Below are positions 25,569-32,650 of a stretch of 64,000 bases of DNA, piece by piece (the stretch's first letter is position 1; each line of letters begins with the position of its first letter). Both the position numbers and the translations under genes were made by a program. This stretch comes from Rhizobium bangladeshense (GTDB lineage: Bacteria; Pseudomonadota; Alphaproteobacteria; Rhizobiales; Rhizobiaceae). The stretch lies in contig NZ_LYPL01000021.1 in the NCBI RefSeq assembly GCF_001662075.1, positions 29,732-93,731 on the forward strand, given 5' to 3'. Below the pieces are notes generated by a model, which saw nothing but the letters and a program-made list of their open reading frames with translations, ran no database searches and was not told the DNA's origin.

Positions 25569-26174
25569 TCAGGCGTGTCCGGCCTCGGCCGAAAGCATGG
25601 CGGCGGTCACGCCCATGCCGGCGAGCGCCCGCTCGTATTTGTCCTCGAGGCTGCGGTCGAAGATCAGTTCTTCATTGGCCGGGCAGGTGAGCCAGCCATT
25701 GTTGGCGACCTCGTTTTCGAGCTGGCCGGCCCCCCAGGAGGAATAGCCGAGCAGCATCGTCGCCCGCTTCGGCCCGGCACCCTTGGAGATGGCGCGCACG
25801 ATGTCGAGCGTCGCCGTCAGGCAGATGTCGTCGCTGACCGGGATCGAGGAGTCGCTGGCATAATCGTCCGAATGCAGCACGAAGCCGCGGCCGCTTTCCA
25901 CTGGGCCGCCGGTCTGGATCGGGAAGTCGCGGGCGCGCTGCGGCAGCACGATCGGCTCTTCCTGCTTGATCATGTCGAGATGCAGCAGCACATCGGTGAA
26001 GGTGAGGCTCTGCGGCCGGTTGATGACGAAGCCCATGGCGCCGGCATCCGAATGCGCGCAGATGTAAATCACGGTGCGCGCAAAATTGCGGTCTTCCATG
26101 CCCGGCATGGCGATGAGGAACTGGCCATCGAAGAAGCCACGTTCCCGTCTGTTCTTCAGCGTCGATAAGGACAT
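25569..26174 (-). CDS. YqgE/AlgH (DUF179) family protein
   Basis: A 201-residue cytoplasmic protein with the family landmarks GQFLIAMPGMEDRNFARTVIY, GAMGFVINRP, GGPVESGRGFVLHS and LLGYSSWGAGQLENEV. The family is conserved widely; AlgH affects alginate expression in Pseudomonas, but the molecular function is unsettled. The start MSLSTLKNRRERGF is followed directly by the first conserved strand. Divergent from the DsbD-N-like gene. Confidence 0.88.
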   Translation of the reverse strand: MSLSTLKNRRERGFFDGQFLIAMPGMEDRNFARTVIYICAHSDAGAMGFVINRPQSLTFTDVLLHLDMIKQEEPIVLPQRARDFPIQTGGPVESGRGFVLHSDDYASDSSIPVSDDICLTATLDIVRAISKGAGPKRATMLLGYSSWGAGQLENEVANNGWLTCPANEELIFDRSLEDKYERALAGMGVTAAMLSAEAGHA

Positions 26175-26315
26175 TGTTCCTCCTGCTGCCAGACCGCACC
26201 AAAGGCCCCGACAAGAGAAGGATGGGCCAATGTCACCAATCAATCAACTGAAAATGAAGATTATGTGGCCGCCGCTTCTGGCGGCCAAACGGCACTTTCG
26301 GTAAACCTTTGTTCC

Positions 26316-27158
26316 ATGATGATTATTTCTTTGGCACCGCGCCGGCTTTTCATGGCGGCCATTTCGCTCGTCGCAGCCTTCGCCCCGTTTTGTTCCGCGC
26401 AGGCGGAAATGAGCGCCTGGGCCGAGGCCGAGGGCGGCCGCATGCGCCTCGTGGCGCTGGCACCCGATGCCGGCGGCAAAATCCGTGCCGGCCTGCAGAT
26501 CGAGCCGAAACCCGGTTGGATCACCTATTGGCGCGAGCCCGGCAACAGCGGCATCCCGCCTCTCGTCACCATCGCCCCGGAAAGCGGCGTGGCGCTCGAT
26601 GCCATCGGCTATCCCGTTCCCAAGCATTTTTTCAAGGGCGGTATCGAGGATATCGCCTATGACGCGCCGGTGACGCTGCCATTATCGCTGAACGTCGCCG
26701 GTAACGGCCCGGTCGCGATCGACGCGACGGCCTTCATCGGCATCTGCAAGGACATCTGCATCCCCTTCCAGGCGAATTTGGCAGTGAAGCTCGGCCCGGC
26801 CAAGCAGTCGCAGCCGCAGGAAGAGGCGATCCTTGCGGCCGCCGATGCGGCCTTGCCGAAGCCGCCTTCGGCCGATTTCAAGGTTGCGGCGTACGCCATG
26901 TCGTCCGACAGGAAGACGCTGTCGCTGACGCTCACCCTGCCGGGCGGGGGGAGCGGCGGCGCGCCCGATATCATCGTCACCGGCCCGAGCGGCTACGCTT
27001 TCACCAAGCAGGTCGGCGGCAAACGCGACGGCGCAGCCTTTAAGACCGACATTGCAATCGGCAAGCTGCCGAAGGATTATGACCCATCCGGCAAGCGCTG
27101 GAGCGTGCTTGTCATCGATGGTGACCGGGCGATGGAGACCACGCTTGCCTTTGACTGA
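26316..27158 (+). CDS. Periplasmic protein with DsbD-N-terminal-like domain
   Basis: A 280-residue secreted protein with a signal peptide ending near FCSAQAEM (about residue 32). The central part resembles the N-terminal domain of DsbD/ScsB-type disulfide reductases: KPGWITYWREPGNSGIPP, YPVPKHFFKGG, and the redox pair in FIGICKDICIPFQA (two Cys separated by three residues). It lacks the membrane and thioredoxin domains of DsbD. Possibly a partner in periplasmic thiol or copper handling. Start MMIISLAPRR is the first that leaves an intact signal peptide; its ribosome-binding site is weak. Confidence 0.72.
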   Translation: MMIISLAPRRLFMAAISLVAAFAPFCSAQAEMSAWAEAEGGRMRLVALAPDAGGKIRAGLQIEPKPGWITYWREPGNSGIPPLVTIAPESGVALDAIGYPVPKHFFKGGIEDIAYDAPVTLPLSLNVAGNGPVAIDATAFIGICKDICIPFQANLAVKLGPAKQSQPQEEAILAAADAALPKPPSADFKVAAYAMSSDRKTLSLTLTLPGGGSGGAPDIIVTGPSGYAFTKQVGGKRDGAAFKTDIAIGKLPKDYDPSGKRWSVLVIDGDRAMETTLAFD

Positions 27159-27242
27159 CCGGCACCTATAGTCGCCTGCGATCTTCTCGCGGCGCCCGCC
27201 AGGCCGGCATCCGCCGCAAAAACAGAACAAAGGAGAAAACCC

Positions 27243-27728
27243 ATGACCATCGCGATCGGCGACAAGCTTCCTGCCGCCACCTTCAAGGAAAAGACCGCCG
27301 ACGGCCCGGTCGAAATCACCACCGATCAGCTCTTCGCCGGCAAGCGCGTCGTGCTCTTTGGCGTGCCGGGCGCCTTCACCCCCACCTGCTCGCTGAACCA
27401 CCTGCCGGGTTACCTCGAAAACCGCGACACCATCCTCGCCAAGGGCATCGACGACATCGCCGTTCTCGCCGTCAACGACTGGCACGTCATGGGCGCCTGG
27501 GCGCAATCCTCCGGCGGCCTCGGCAAGATCCACTTCCTCGCGGATTGGGACGCCGGCTTCACCACGGCCGTCGGCCTCGAAGCCGACCTCTCCGCCGGCG
27601 GCCTCGGCCTGCGCTCCAAGCGCTATTCGATGCTGGTCGAAAATGGCGTCGTGAAAGCTCTCAACGTCGAGGAAAGCCCCGGCCAGGCAACGGTCTCGGG
27701 TGCGGCTGCGATGCTGGAGCTGCTCTGA
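27243..27728 (+). CDS. Peroxiredoxin (PRX5 type)
   Basis: A 161-residue thiol peroxidase of the AhpC/TSA superfamily, PRX5 subgroup, which reduces H2O2 and organic hydroperoxides using glutathione/glutaredoxin. The peroxidatic cysteine is in GVPGAFTPTCSLNHLPGYL at about residue 49, followed by AVNDWHVMGAWAQ. AAAGGAG precedes the ATG. It is separated from the upstream gene by 84 nt. Confidence 0.92.
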   Translation: MTIAIGDKLPAATFKEKTADGPVEITTDQLFAGKRVVLFGVPGAFTPTCSLNHLPGYLENRDTILAKGIDDIAVLAVNDWHVMGAWAQSSGGLGKIHFLADWDAGFTTAVGLEADLSAGGLGLRSKRYSMLVENGVVKALNVEESPGQATVSGAAAMLELL

Positions 27729-28211
27729 GTTTTCGATAGGTCGAATCGCCGGCTGGTCTGGCAGCAACGTGCTCCCAACCTCCGTCATCCCAGGCCTTGA
27801 GCCTGGGATCCACGGCCGCAGTCGGCGAGGCCGGCATGGGTCCTCGGGTCAAGCCCGAGGACGACGGAGGGCGGGGTAAGCTCTGTGGCAAAACCAGCGA
27901 CGGTGAGGCAATAGCAGCGGCGTTGCGCCTCTTGCCGCTGGCCCTCCTCAATCTCCGTCATTCCAGGCCTTGAGCCTGGAATCCATGGCCACAGCCGATG
28001 AGGCCGCCTGAATCCTCGGGTCAAGCCCGAGGACGACGGAGGGTGGGGTGAGCTTGTGGCAAATCCAGCGATGGTGACGCAATCGCCGCTTCGTTCCGCT
28101 TCCTGCCAATGGCCCTCCTAAAACTCCGTCATTCCAGGCCTTGAGCCTGGAATCCACCGACCACCCCTGTGACAAGAAGGCCGGTCCTCCCGCCTCAATC
28201 TCGCCGCAATC
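27729..28211. repeat. Intergenic array of three palindromic repeats
   Basis: Three copies of the interspersed repeat start at 27780, 27953 and 28124, at intervals of 173 and 171 bp. Each begins CTCCGTCATTCCAGG or CTCCGTCATCCCAGG. The first two continue into the second palindrome (CCTCGGGTCAAGCCCGAGG) and a related spacer containing GGCAAAACCAGCGA; the third is truncated after the first palindrome. This is an imperfect tandem array rather than a scatter of single elements. Confidence 0.7.
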
Positions 28212-28240
28212 GTTATAACATAACGTGTAATGTTATTACA
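28212..28240 (+). promoter_or_regulatory. Two overlapping-phase Zur-type operator boxes
   Basis: Two AT-rich palindromes stand out in GC-rich DNA: GTTATAACATAAC at 28212-28224 (GTTAT-N3-ATAAC) and TGTAATGTTATTACA at 28226-28240 (TGTAAT-N3-ATTACA). Boxes of this kind are the known binding sites of alphaproteobacterial Zur (Fur-family) repressors. They lie 16-44 bp before the first start codon of the zinc transporter operon, as expected for repression by zinc. Binding itself is inferred. Confidence 0.7.
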
Positions 28241-28255
28241 TCATCAGGATGAGCC

Positions 28256-28384
28256 ATGCCCTCAAGCCCCGATCGCCCCTCCATCAGCCTGCTGGGACAA
28301 TCGGCCTTATCCCGGGTGATCGGCATCTCGCTGGTCATTGCCGCGCTCTGGCTAGCCATTCACTGGGCGGTTCTGCTGCCATGA
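28256..28384 (+). CDS. 42-residue single-span membrane protein leading the zinc transporter operon
   Basis: A short frame, MPSSPDRPSISLLGQSALSR followed by a hydrophobic helix (VIGISLVIAALWLAIHWAVLL). AGGATG lies just upstream of its ATG, and its stop overlaps the start of the ATPase gene (ATGA), so it would be the first, translationally coupled cistron behind the Zur boxes. Coding is inferred from the ribosome-binding site, the coupling and the clean membrane helix; no family is recognised. It may be a small transporter subunit or only a coupling leader. Confidence 0.6.
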   Translation: MPSSPDRPSISLLGQSALSRVIGISLVIAALWLAIHWAVLLP

Positions 28385-29130
28385 CGCCTTTGATCCGTCT
28401 CGATGATCTCACGGTCGCCTATGATCGCCACCCGGCCGTCCATCATCTCTCCGGCGCCTTTGCGCCGGGCAGCCTGACGGCGATTGCCGGGCCGAATGGG
28501 GCGGGCAAGTCGACGCTGCTGAAGGCGATCATGGGCGAGCTTCGCCCGGCCGAGGGCAGGATCGAGCACCGGCTGGTGCGGGCGGAATTCGGTTATCTCC
28601 CGCAGGCGGCCGAGATCGATCGGCGTTTCCCGATCTCGGTCATCGACACCGTCATGCTCGGCGCCTGGAAGGCGAGCGGAGCCTTCGGCCGCGTGGCACC
28701 CGCCGATGTCAAAAAGGCGGGCGAGGCGCTCGCCGCCGTCGGTCTCGAAGGCTTCGGCAGGCGCCATGTCGGCTCGCTCTCGGCCGGCCAGTTCCAGCGC
28801 GTGCTCTTTGCCCGCCTGCTCTTGCAGGATGCCGGCGTCATCCTGCTCGACGAGCCGTTTACGGCAATCGATGCCCGCACGACCCGGGATCTCCTCGACA
28901 TCGTTTCCCGCTGGCACGGCGAGGGCCGCACGGTCATCGCCGTGCTGCATGATTTCGAGCTCGTCCGGACGCACTTCCCTCAGACCCTGCTGCTCGCCCG
29001 CGAGCTTGTGGGATGGGGGCCGACCGGCGATGTCATGTCGTCCGCCAATCTCATGAAGGCCCGCGCCATGGCCGAGCGCTGGGATGAGGATGCGGCGGCC
29101 TGTGCCCCGCAGGAGGAGCCGGCGGCATGA
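28381..29130 (+). CDS. Zinc/manganese ABC transporter ATP-binding protein (AztA-like)
   Basis: A 249-residue ABC ATPase with Walker A GPNGAGKSTLLKAIMG at about residues 34-49, signature SLSAGQFQRVLFARLL, Walker B VILLDEPFTAID and the switch histidine in VIAVLHDFELV. It resembles the ATPases of cluster-9 metal importers (ZnuC, AztA, SitB). The Zur-type boxes upstream and the operon partners point to zinc. The ATG at 28381 begins MTPLIRLDDLTVAYD. Overlaps both neighbours by 4 nt. Confidence 0.9.
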   Translation: MTPLIRLDDLTVAYDRHPAVHHLSGAFAPGSLTAIAGPNGAGKSTLLKAIMGELRPAEGRIEHRLVRAEFGYLPQAAEIDRRFPISVIDTVMLGAWKASGAFGRVAPADVKKAGEALAAVGLEGFGRRHVGSLSAGQFQRVLFARLLLQDAGVILLDEPFTAIDARTTRDLLDIVSRWHGEGRTVIAVLHDFELVRTHFPQTLLLARELVGWGPTGDVMSSANLMKARAMAERWDEDAAACAPQEEPAA

Positions 29131-29999
29131 CGACCTACGATCTCTTCCTCGCGCCCTTTGCCGATTTCGGTTTCATGCGCCGCGCTCTTGTCGCTTGCCT
29201 CTGCCTCGGGCTCGGTTCGGGGCCGATCGGCGTCTTCCTGATGCTGCGGCGCATGAGCCTGATGGGCGACGCCATGAGCCATGCGGTGCTGCCGGGGGCG
29301 GCGATCGGTTATCTCGTCGCCGGCTCGCTGTCGCTGACGGCGATGGGCCTCGGCGGCCTTGTCGCCGGCCTGTCGGTGGCGCTGCTGTCCGGCGCCGTCA
29401 GCCGCATGACCGTGCTGCGCGAGGATGCGAGCTTTGCGAGCTTCTATCTCGCTTCGCTGGCCCTCGGCGTGCTGATCGTCTCGCTGCGCGGCTCGAACAT
29501 CGATCTGCTGCACGTGCTCTTCGGCACCATCCTGGCGATCGATGCACCGGCACTTTATCAGATCGGCGCGATCACCTCGATGACGCTTCTCATCCTCGCC
29601 GCAATCTACCGGCCGCTGGTGGCCGAATGCTTCGACCCGGGTTTCTTGAGAGCCGTCGGCGGGCGCGGGCCGGTCTATCACGTCCTCTTCCTGCTGCTCG
29701 TGGTGCTGAACCTCGTCGCCAGCTTCCAGGCGCTCGGCACGCTGATGGCGGTCGGCCTGATGATGCTGCCGGCGGCCATCGCCCAGCTCTGGTCGCGCAG
29801 CTTGGCCGTGATGATGCTGATTGCCACCGCCAGTGCGGCCGCCTCCGGCTATCTCGGCCTGATCGCTTCCTACCATCTGGAACTCGCCTCCGGCCCGACG
29901 ATCATCATGACGGCGGCGCTGATCTACGCCTTTTCAATCCTCTTCGCGCCCTCCGGCATCGCCCGGCGCTTCTTTCCCCGCCCGCATCTGAAGGGCTGA
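29127..29999 (+). CDS. Zinc/manganese ABC transporter permease (AztB-like)
   Basis: A 290-residue membrane protein of the ABC-3 permease family with about eight helices. FLMLRRMSLMGDAMSHAVLPGAAIGYLVAG near residues 35-64 is the family signature, and LMAVGLMMLPAAIAQLWSR falls in the conserved C-terminal half. It starts in an ATGA overlap with the ATPase gene and is followed after 16 nt by the binding protein. Confidence 0.92.
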   Translation: MTTYDLFLAPFADFGFMRRALVACLCLGLGSGPIGVFLMLRRMSLMGDAMSHAVLPGAAIGYLVAGSLSLTAMGLGGLVAGLSVALLSGAVSRMTVLREDASFASFYLASLALGVLIVSLRGSNIDLLHVLFGTILAIDAPALYQIGAITSMTLLILAAIYRPLVAECFDPGFLRAVGGRGPVYHVLFLLLVVLNLVASFQALGTLMAVGLMMLPAAIAQLWSRSLAVMMLIATASAAASGYLGLIASYHLELASGPTIIMTAALIYAFSILFAPSGIARRFFPRPHLKG

Positions 30000-30015
30000 T
30001 TTCAAGGAGACTTCG

Positions 30016-30918
30016 ATGATTTCGCGCAGACTGCTTCTCTCCGCCGCCGTACTGCCCGCGCTGATGGCGCTGTCGACCGCCCCCGCTTCGGCCGAAACGC
30101 TGAAGGTTGTGGCGTCCTTCACCGTGCTTGCCGATGTCGTGAAACAGGTCGGTGGCGACCATGTTCATGTCACAAGCCTCGTTGGGCCGAACGGCGACCC
30201 GCATGAATTCGAGCCGTCGCCGGCCGACGCGAAGAATTTGAAGGCGGCTGAAGTCACTTTCGTCAGCGGCGAAGGGCTGGAAGGCTGGATGGACCGGCTG
30301 ATCACCGCCTCCGGCTACAAGGGCAAGCCGGTGACGGTTTCCGAAGGCATCAGCACCCGCACCATGGAAGAGGACGGCAAGACCATCACCGATCCGCATG
30401 TCTGGAACAGCCCTGTCAACGTCAAGGTCTGGGTCGCCAATATCGAAAAGGCGCTGTCATCGGCCGATCCCGCCGACGCCGCCGCCTTCAAGGCCAATGC
30501 CGAAAAATATACGCAGAAGCTGGATGAGCTGAACGCCTACGCCCATTCGAAATTCGATACGATCGCCGAGGACCGCCGCAAGGTGCTGACGAGCCACGAT
30601 GCCTTCGGCTATTTCGGCCGCGAATACAAGGTGAGCTTCCTGGCACCGCTCGGCCTGTCCACCGAGAGCGAGGCCTCGGCCGCCGACGTCGCCAAGCTGA
30701 TCGAACAGATCAGGAGCGAGCACGTGAAGGCCTATTTCTTCGAAAATTCCAACGATCCGCGCCTGGTCAAGCAGGTCGCCAAGGCAACGGGCGCGGAACC
30801 CGGCGGTGAGCTCTATGTCGAATCGCTGTCCGACGCCCAGGGACCGGCGCCGACCTACGAGAAAATGTTCCGCTACAATGTCGACCGGCTTGCCGCCGCC
30901 ATGGCGAAATCGAGCTGA
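30016..30918 (+). CDS. Zinc/manganese ABC transporter substrate-binding protein (AztC-like)
   Basis: A 300-residue periplasmic cluster A-I binding protein with signal peptide MISRRLLLSAAVLPALMALS...ASA. The likely metal ligands are the histidines in NGDPHEFEPSP, TDPHVWNSPVN and LTSHDAFGYFGREY and an acidic residue in YVESLSDAQGPAPTYEKM, the usual His3-Asp set. It lacks the long His-rich loop of ZnuA, which favours the AztC subtype. An AztD metallochaperone gene, adjacent in Paracoccus, is not present downstream. Confidence 0.9.
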   Translation: MISRRLLLSAAVLPALMALSTAPASAETLKVVASFTVLADVVKQVGGDHVHVTSLVGPNGDPHEFEPSPADAKNLKAAEVTFVSGEGLEGWMDRLITASGYKGKPVTVSEGISTRTMEEDGKTITDPHVWNSPVNVKVWVANIEKALSSADPADAAAFKANAEKYTQKLDELNAYAHSKFDTIAEDRRKVLTSHDAFGYFGREYKVSFLAPLGLSTESEASAADVAKLIEQIRSEHVKAYFFENSNDPRLVKQVAKATGAEPGGELYVESLSDAQGPAPTYEKMFRYNVDRLAAAMAKSS

Positions 30919-30939
30919 CAGCCGATCGGATGGTGAAAA

Positions 30940-30971
30940 GCATGATGCCGAGGTCCGCCTCGGCGTCATGC
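30940..30971. terminator. Bidirectional hairpin between the aztC-like gene and the convergent gene
   Basis: A 14-bp stem, GCATGATGCCGAGG (30940-30953) with CCTCGGCGTCATGC (30958-30971), contains one G-U pair and a 4-nt loop, and lies between two convergent stop codons. It has AAAA on its left flank, so it reads as a terminator best on the minus strand (TTTT after the stem) and weakly on the plus strand. Confidence 0.7.
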
Positions 30972-30978
30972 TCCCCTG

Positions 30979-31683
30979 TCAAACAGGCTTGTGGCGTCGC
31001 TCGACGCCCTTGGCCGCCAGAACCTCATCCGCGGCTGCCGATACCAGAAATTCCCAAAGCTGGCTGGCGGCTTCCGCGTCGCTGGAATCGGCGCCGATGC
31101 CCACGTCAAAGTCGATGTAACTTTGAAGCTCTGCCGGAAACCGGCCGACAAGCATGACGTCGGGCGCGGCAGCGAGAATTGAGGTCATGGGGACGACGGC
31201 CAACTCGGCCTCCCCACGACCGACGGCCGACGCTGTCTGCCCTCCAGGCGCGGCGACGAGCCGGGGCTTTACCTCATCTGCTATTCCCAGCCGATCCAAC
31301 AAGGCAGAGAAATGGCGGCCGCTGGTTCCGTCACTGGCATAGGCGATGGATCTCGCGTCCTTCAAAGTTTGCTTGAATGCTTCTGTCGATCCGATGTCGA
31401 GCGGTCGGCTGCCTGCCTTGGCCGCCACACCCATCCCGATTCTGCCGAACGCCACCTGGCTTCCCGCCTTGACTTTTCCAGAGGCGGTCAGCGCCTCAAC
31501 CATATCAGGGTTGATGATGACGAGGTCGAAAGGCTCGCCGGCCTCGATCTGCTTCTTGACCGTGGGATTGACCTCCCACCTGGCCGCAACAGCCAAACCT
31601 GTGGCCGTTTCGAACCGGGGGATGAGAGCAAGGACGGCGGGTCGGACAGCGATCGCGCCAAAAAGCCGGATTTCCTGATGCAT
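30979..31683 (-). CDS. Periplasmic-binding-protein-fold protein (ModA-like) without a signal peptide
   Basis: A 234-residue type-2 solute-binding fold: FGAIAVRPAVLALIPRFE at the N-terminus, FDLVIINPDMVEAL, IAYASDGTSGRHFSALLDRLG and LVGRFPAELQSYIDFDVGI follow the order of ModA/WtpA-like proteins. The start MHQEIRLFG leaves no room for a signal peptide, and the upstream in-frame residues do not supply one. It may be cytoplasmic, or have lost export. It starts 22 nt after the stop of the Dabb gene and is likely cotranscribed with it. Ligand unknown. Confidence 0.65.
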   Translation of the reverse strand: MHQEIRLFGAIAVRPAVLALIPRFETATGLAVAARWEVNPTVKKQIEAGEPFDLVIINPDMVEALTASGKVKAGSQVAFGRIGMGVAAKAGSRPLDIGSTEAFKQTLKDARSIAYASDGTSGRHFSALLDRLGIADEVKPRLVAAPGGQTASAVGRGEAELAVVPMTSILAAAPDVMLVGRFPAELQSYIDFDVGIGADSSDAEAASQLWEFLVSAAADEVLAAKGVERRHKPV

Positions 31684-31705
31684 CGCCCAGCCGTCCAGTT
31701 GCGCC

Positions 31706-32014
31706 TCAAATATTGAGGTCAAAAACCAGGATGCCGGCGAGGCCTCCATCCGTCGAGGAGACGATGCGCTCGCCGACTGCCACATGTTCGGGATGGATGA
31801 GATAGGCATCCCGGGCTTCGGCGCTTTCGAAGGTGACGGCAAAGCCGTCGACGAAGCCGCCATGCAGCCCCTCGGGCGAGACATTTGGCCCGTATTTGAT
31901 ATCCACGATGCCGGGAATGACCTGTTTCAGCGCGACGATCGCGGCAAACAGCGCCTGCTTGTCGTCGATCGTCATCGCGGTCTTCAGCCGCAGGAACACG
32001 CAGTGCAGGATCAT
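31706..32014 (-). CDS. Dabb (stress-responsive A/B barrel) domain protein
   Basis: A 102-residue protein, MILHCVFLRLKTAMTIDDKQ then KYGPNVSPEGLHGGFVDGFAVTFESAEARDAYLIHPEHVAVGE, the signature of the dimeric alpha/beta barrel Dabb family. Functions in the family range from stress proteins to cyclases, so none is assigned. GGGAGGA precedes the ATG at good spacing. Confidence 0.85.
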   Translation of the reverse strand: MILHCVFLRLKTAMTIDDKQALFAAIVALKQVIPGIVDIKYGPNVSPEGLHGGFVDGFAVTFESAEARDAYLIHPEHVAVGERIVSSTDGGLAGILVFDLNI

Positions 32015-32111
32015 CAGTGGTCCTCCCGATTGTCGTTGCCGGCAGAATAGCGGCGAAAGCCGGGAGGGCAATCAGATTTATCGTCACCCCGGACGCTGCC
32101 GTCCGGAGAGC

Positions 32112-32531
32112 TTACATCTGGTCGCTTGCAACAGGTGCGCGATTGTAGAGCTTGCGGATGAGTTCGCCGGACAAGGCGCGGGCTTCATCCTTCTGCGCCG
32201 GCGTCATCGGCCGGCAGGTGTTTCTGAGATTGGAGCGGTCAAGCACCGTCACTGTACCCGAATTGACGATGACGAGGTACCAGCTGCAGGAGGCGACCCT
32301 GTCGATGGCGACGGCGCCGTGGCAGCCGGTGGACAGGCAGAAGGCCACGGTCTGCTGGGCGACGTGATCGCCCTTCTGCGCCAGCGCCAGCGATCTCTCG
32401 AACTCCGCCGTCCATCGCTCGCAATGGGGTTTGCCCGGCACGCAGGCCTTGGTGGCGGGATAGAGGTCGGTCGCCTGCGCCGGCGAGACGAACAGGGCGC
32501 CGACTGAAAGGGCGAGCAGAAATTTGAGCAT
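32112..32531 (-). CDS. Secreted hypothetical protein, 139 residues
   Basis: Signal peptide MLKFLLALSVGALFVSPAQA, then a mature domain with six cysteines (CVPGKPHCERW, FCLSTGCHG, SCSWYL, and C in RNTCRPM), suggesting disulfide-stabilised periplasmic folding. The repeated helix pattern around ALAQKGDHVAQQTVAFCL hints at a Sel1-like unit but is too short to assign. Monocistronic between the Dabb and EAL genes. Confidence 0.65.
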   Translation of the reverse strand: MLKFLLALSVGALFVSPAQATDLYPATKACVPGKPHCERWTAEFERSLALAQKGDHVAQQTVAFCLSTGCHGAVAIDRVASCSWYLVIVNSGTVTVLDRSNLRNTCRPMTPAQKDEARALSGELIRKLYNRAPVASDQM

Positions 32532-32650
32532 CGAATTGTCCTTATGCGATAGGAAAGAGGCGCACATCGCCGGTCGTTGGTCAATCACCAATCGTGGGTG
32601 AGAGGCGCGCCGCGCAGGCGGGAGACCGGTTAAGCCCGGTTCGCCGGCGC

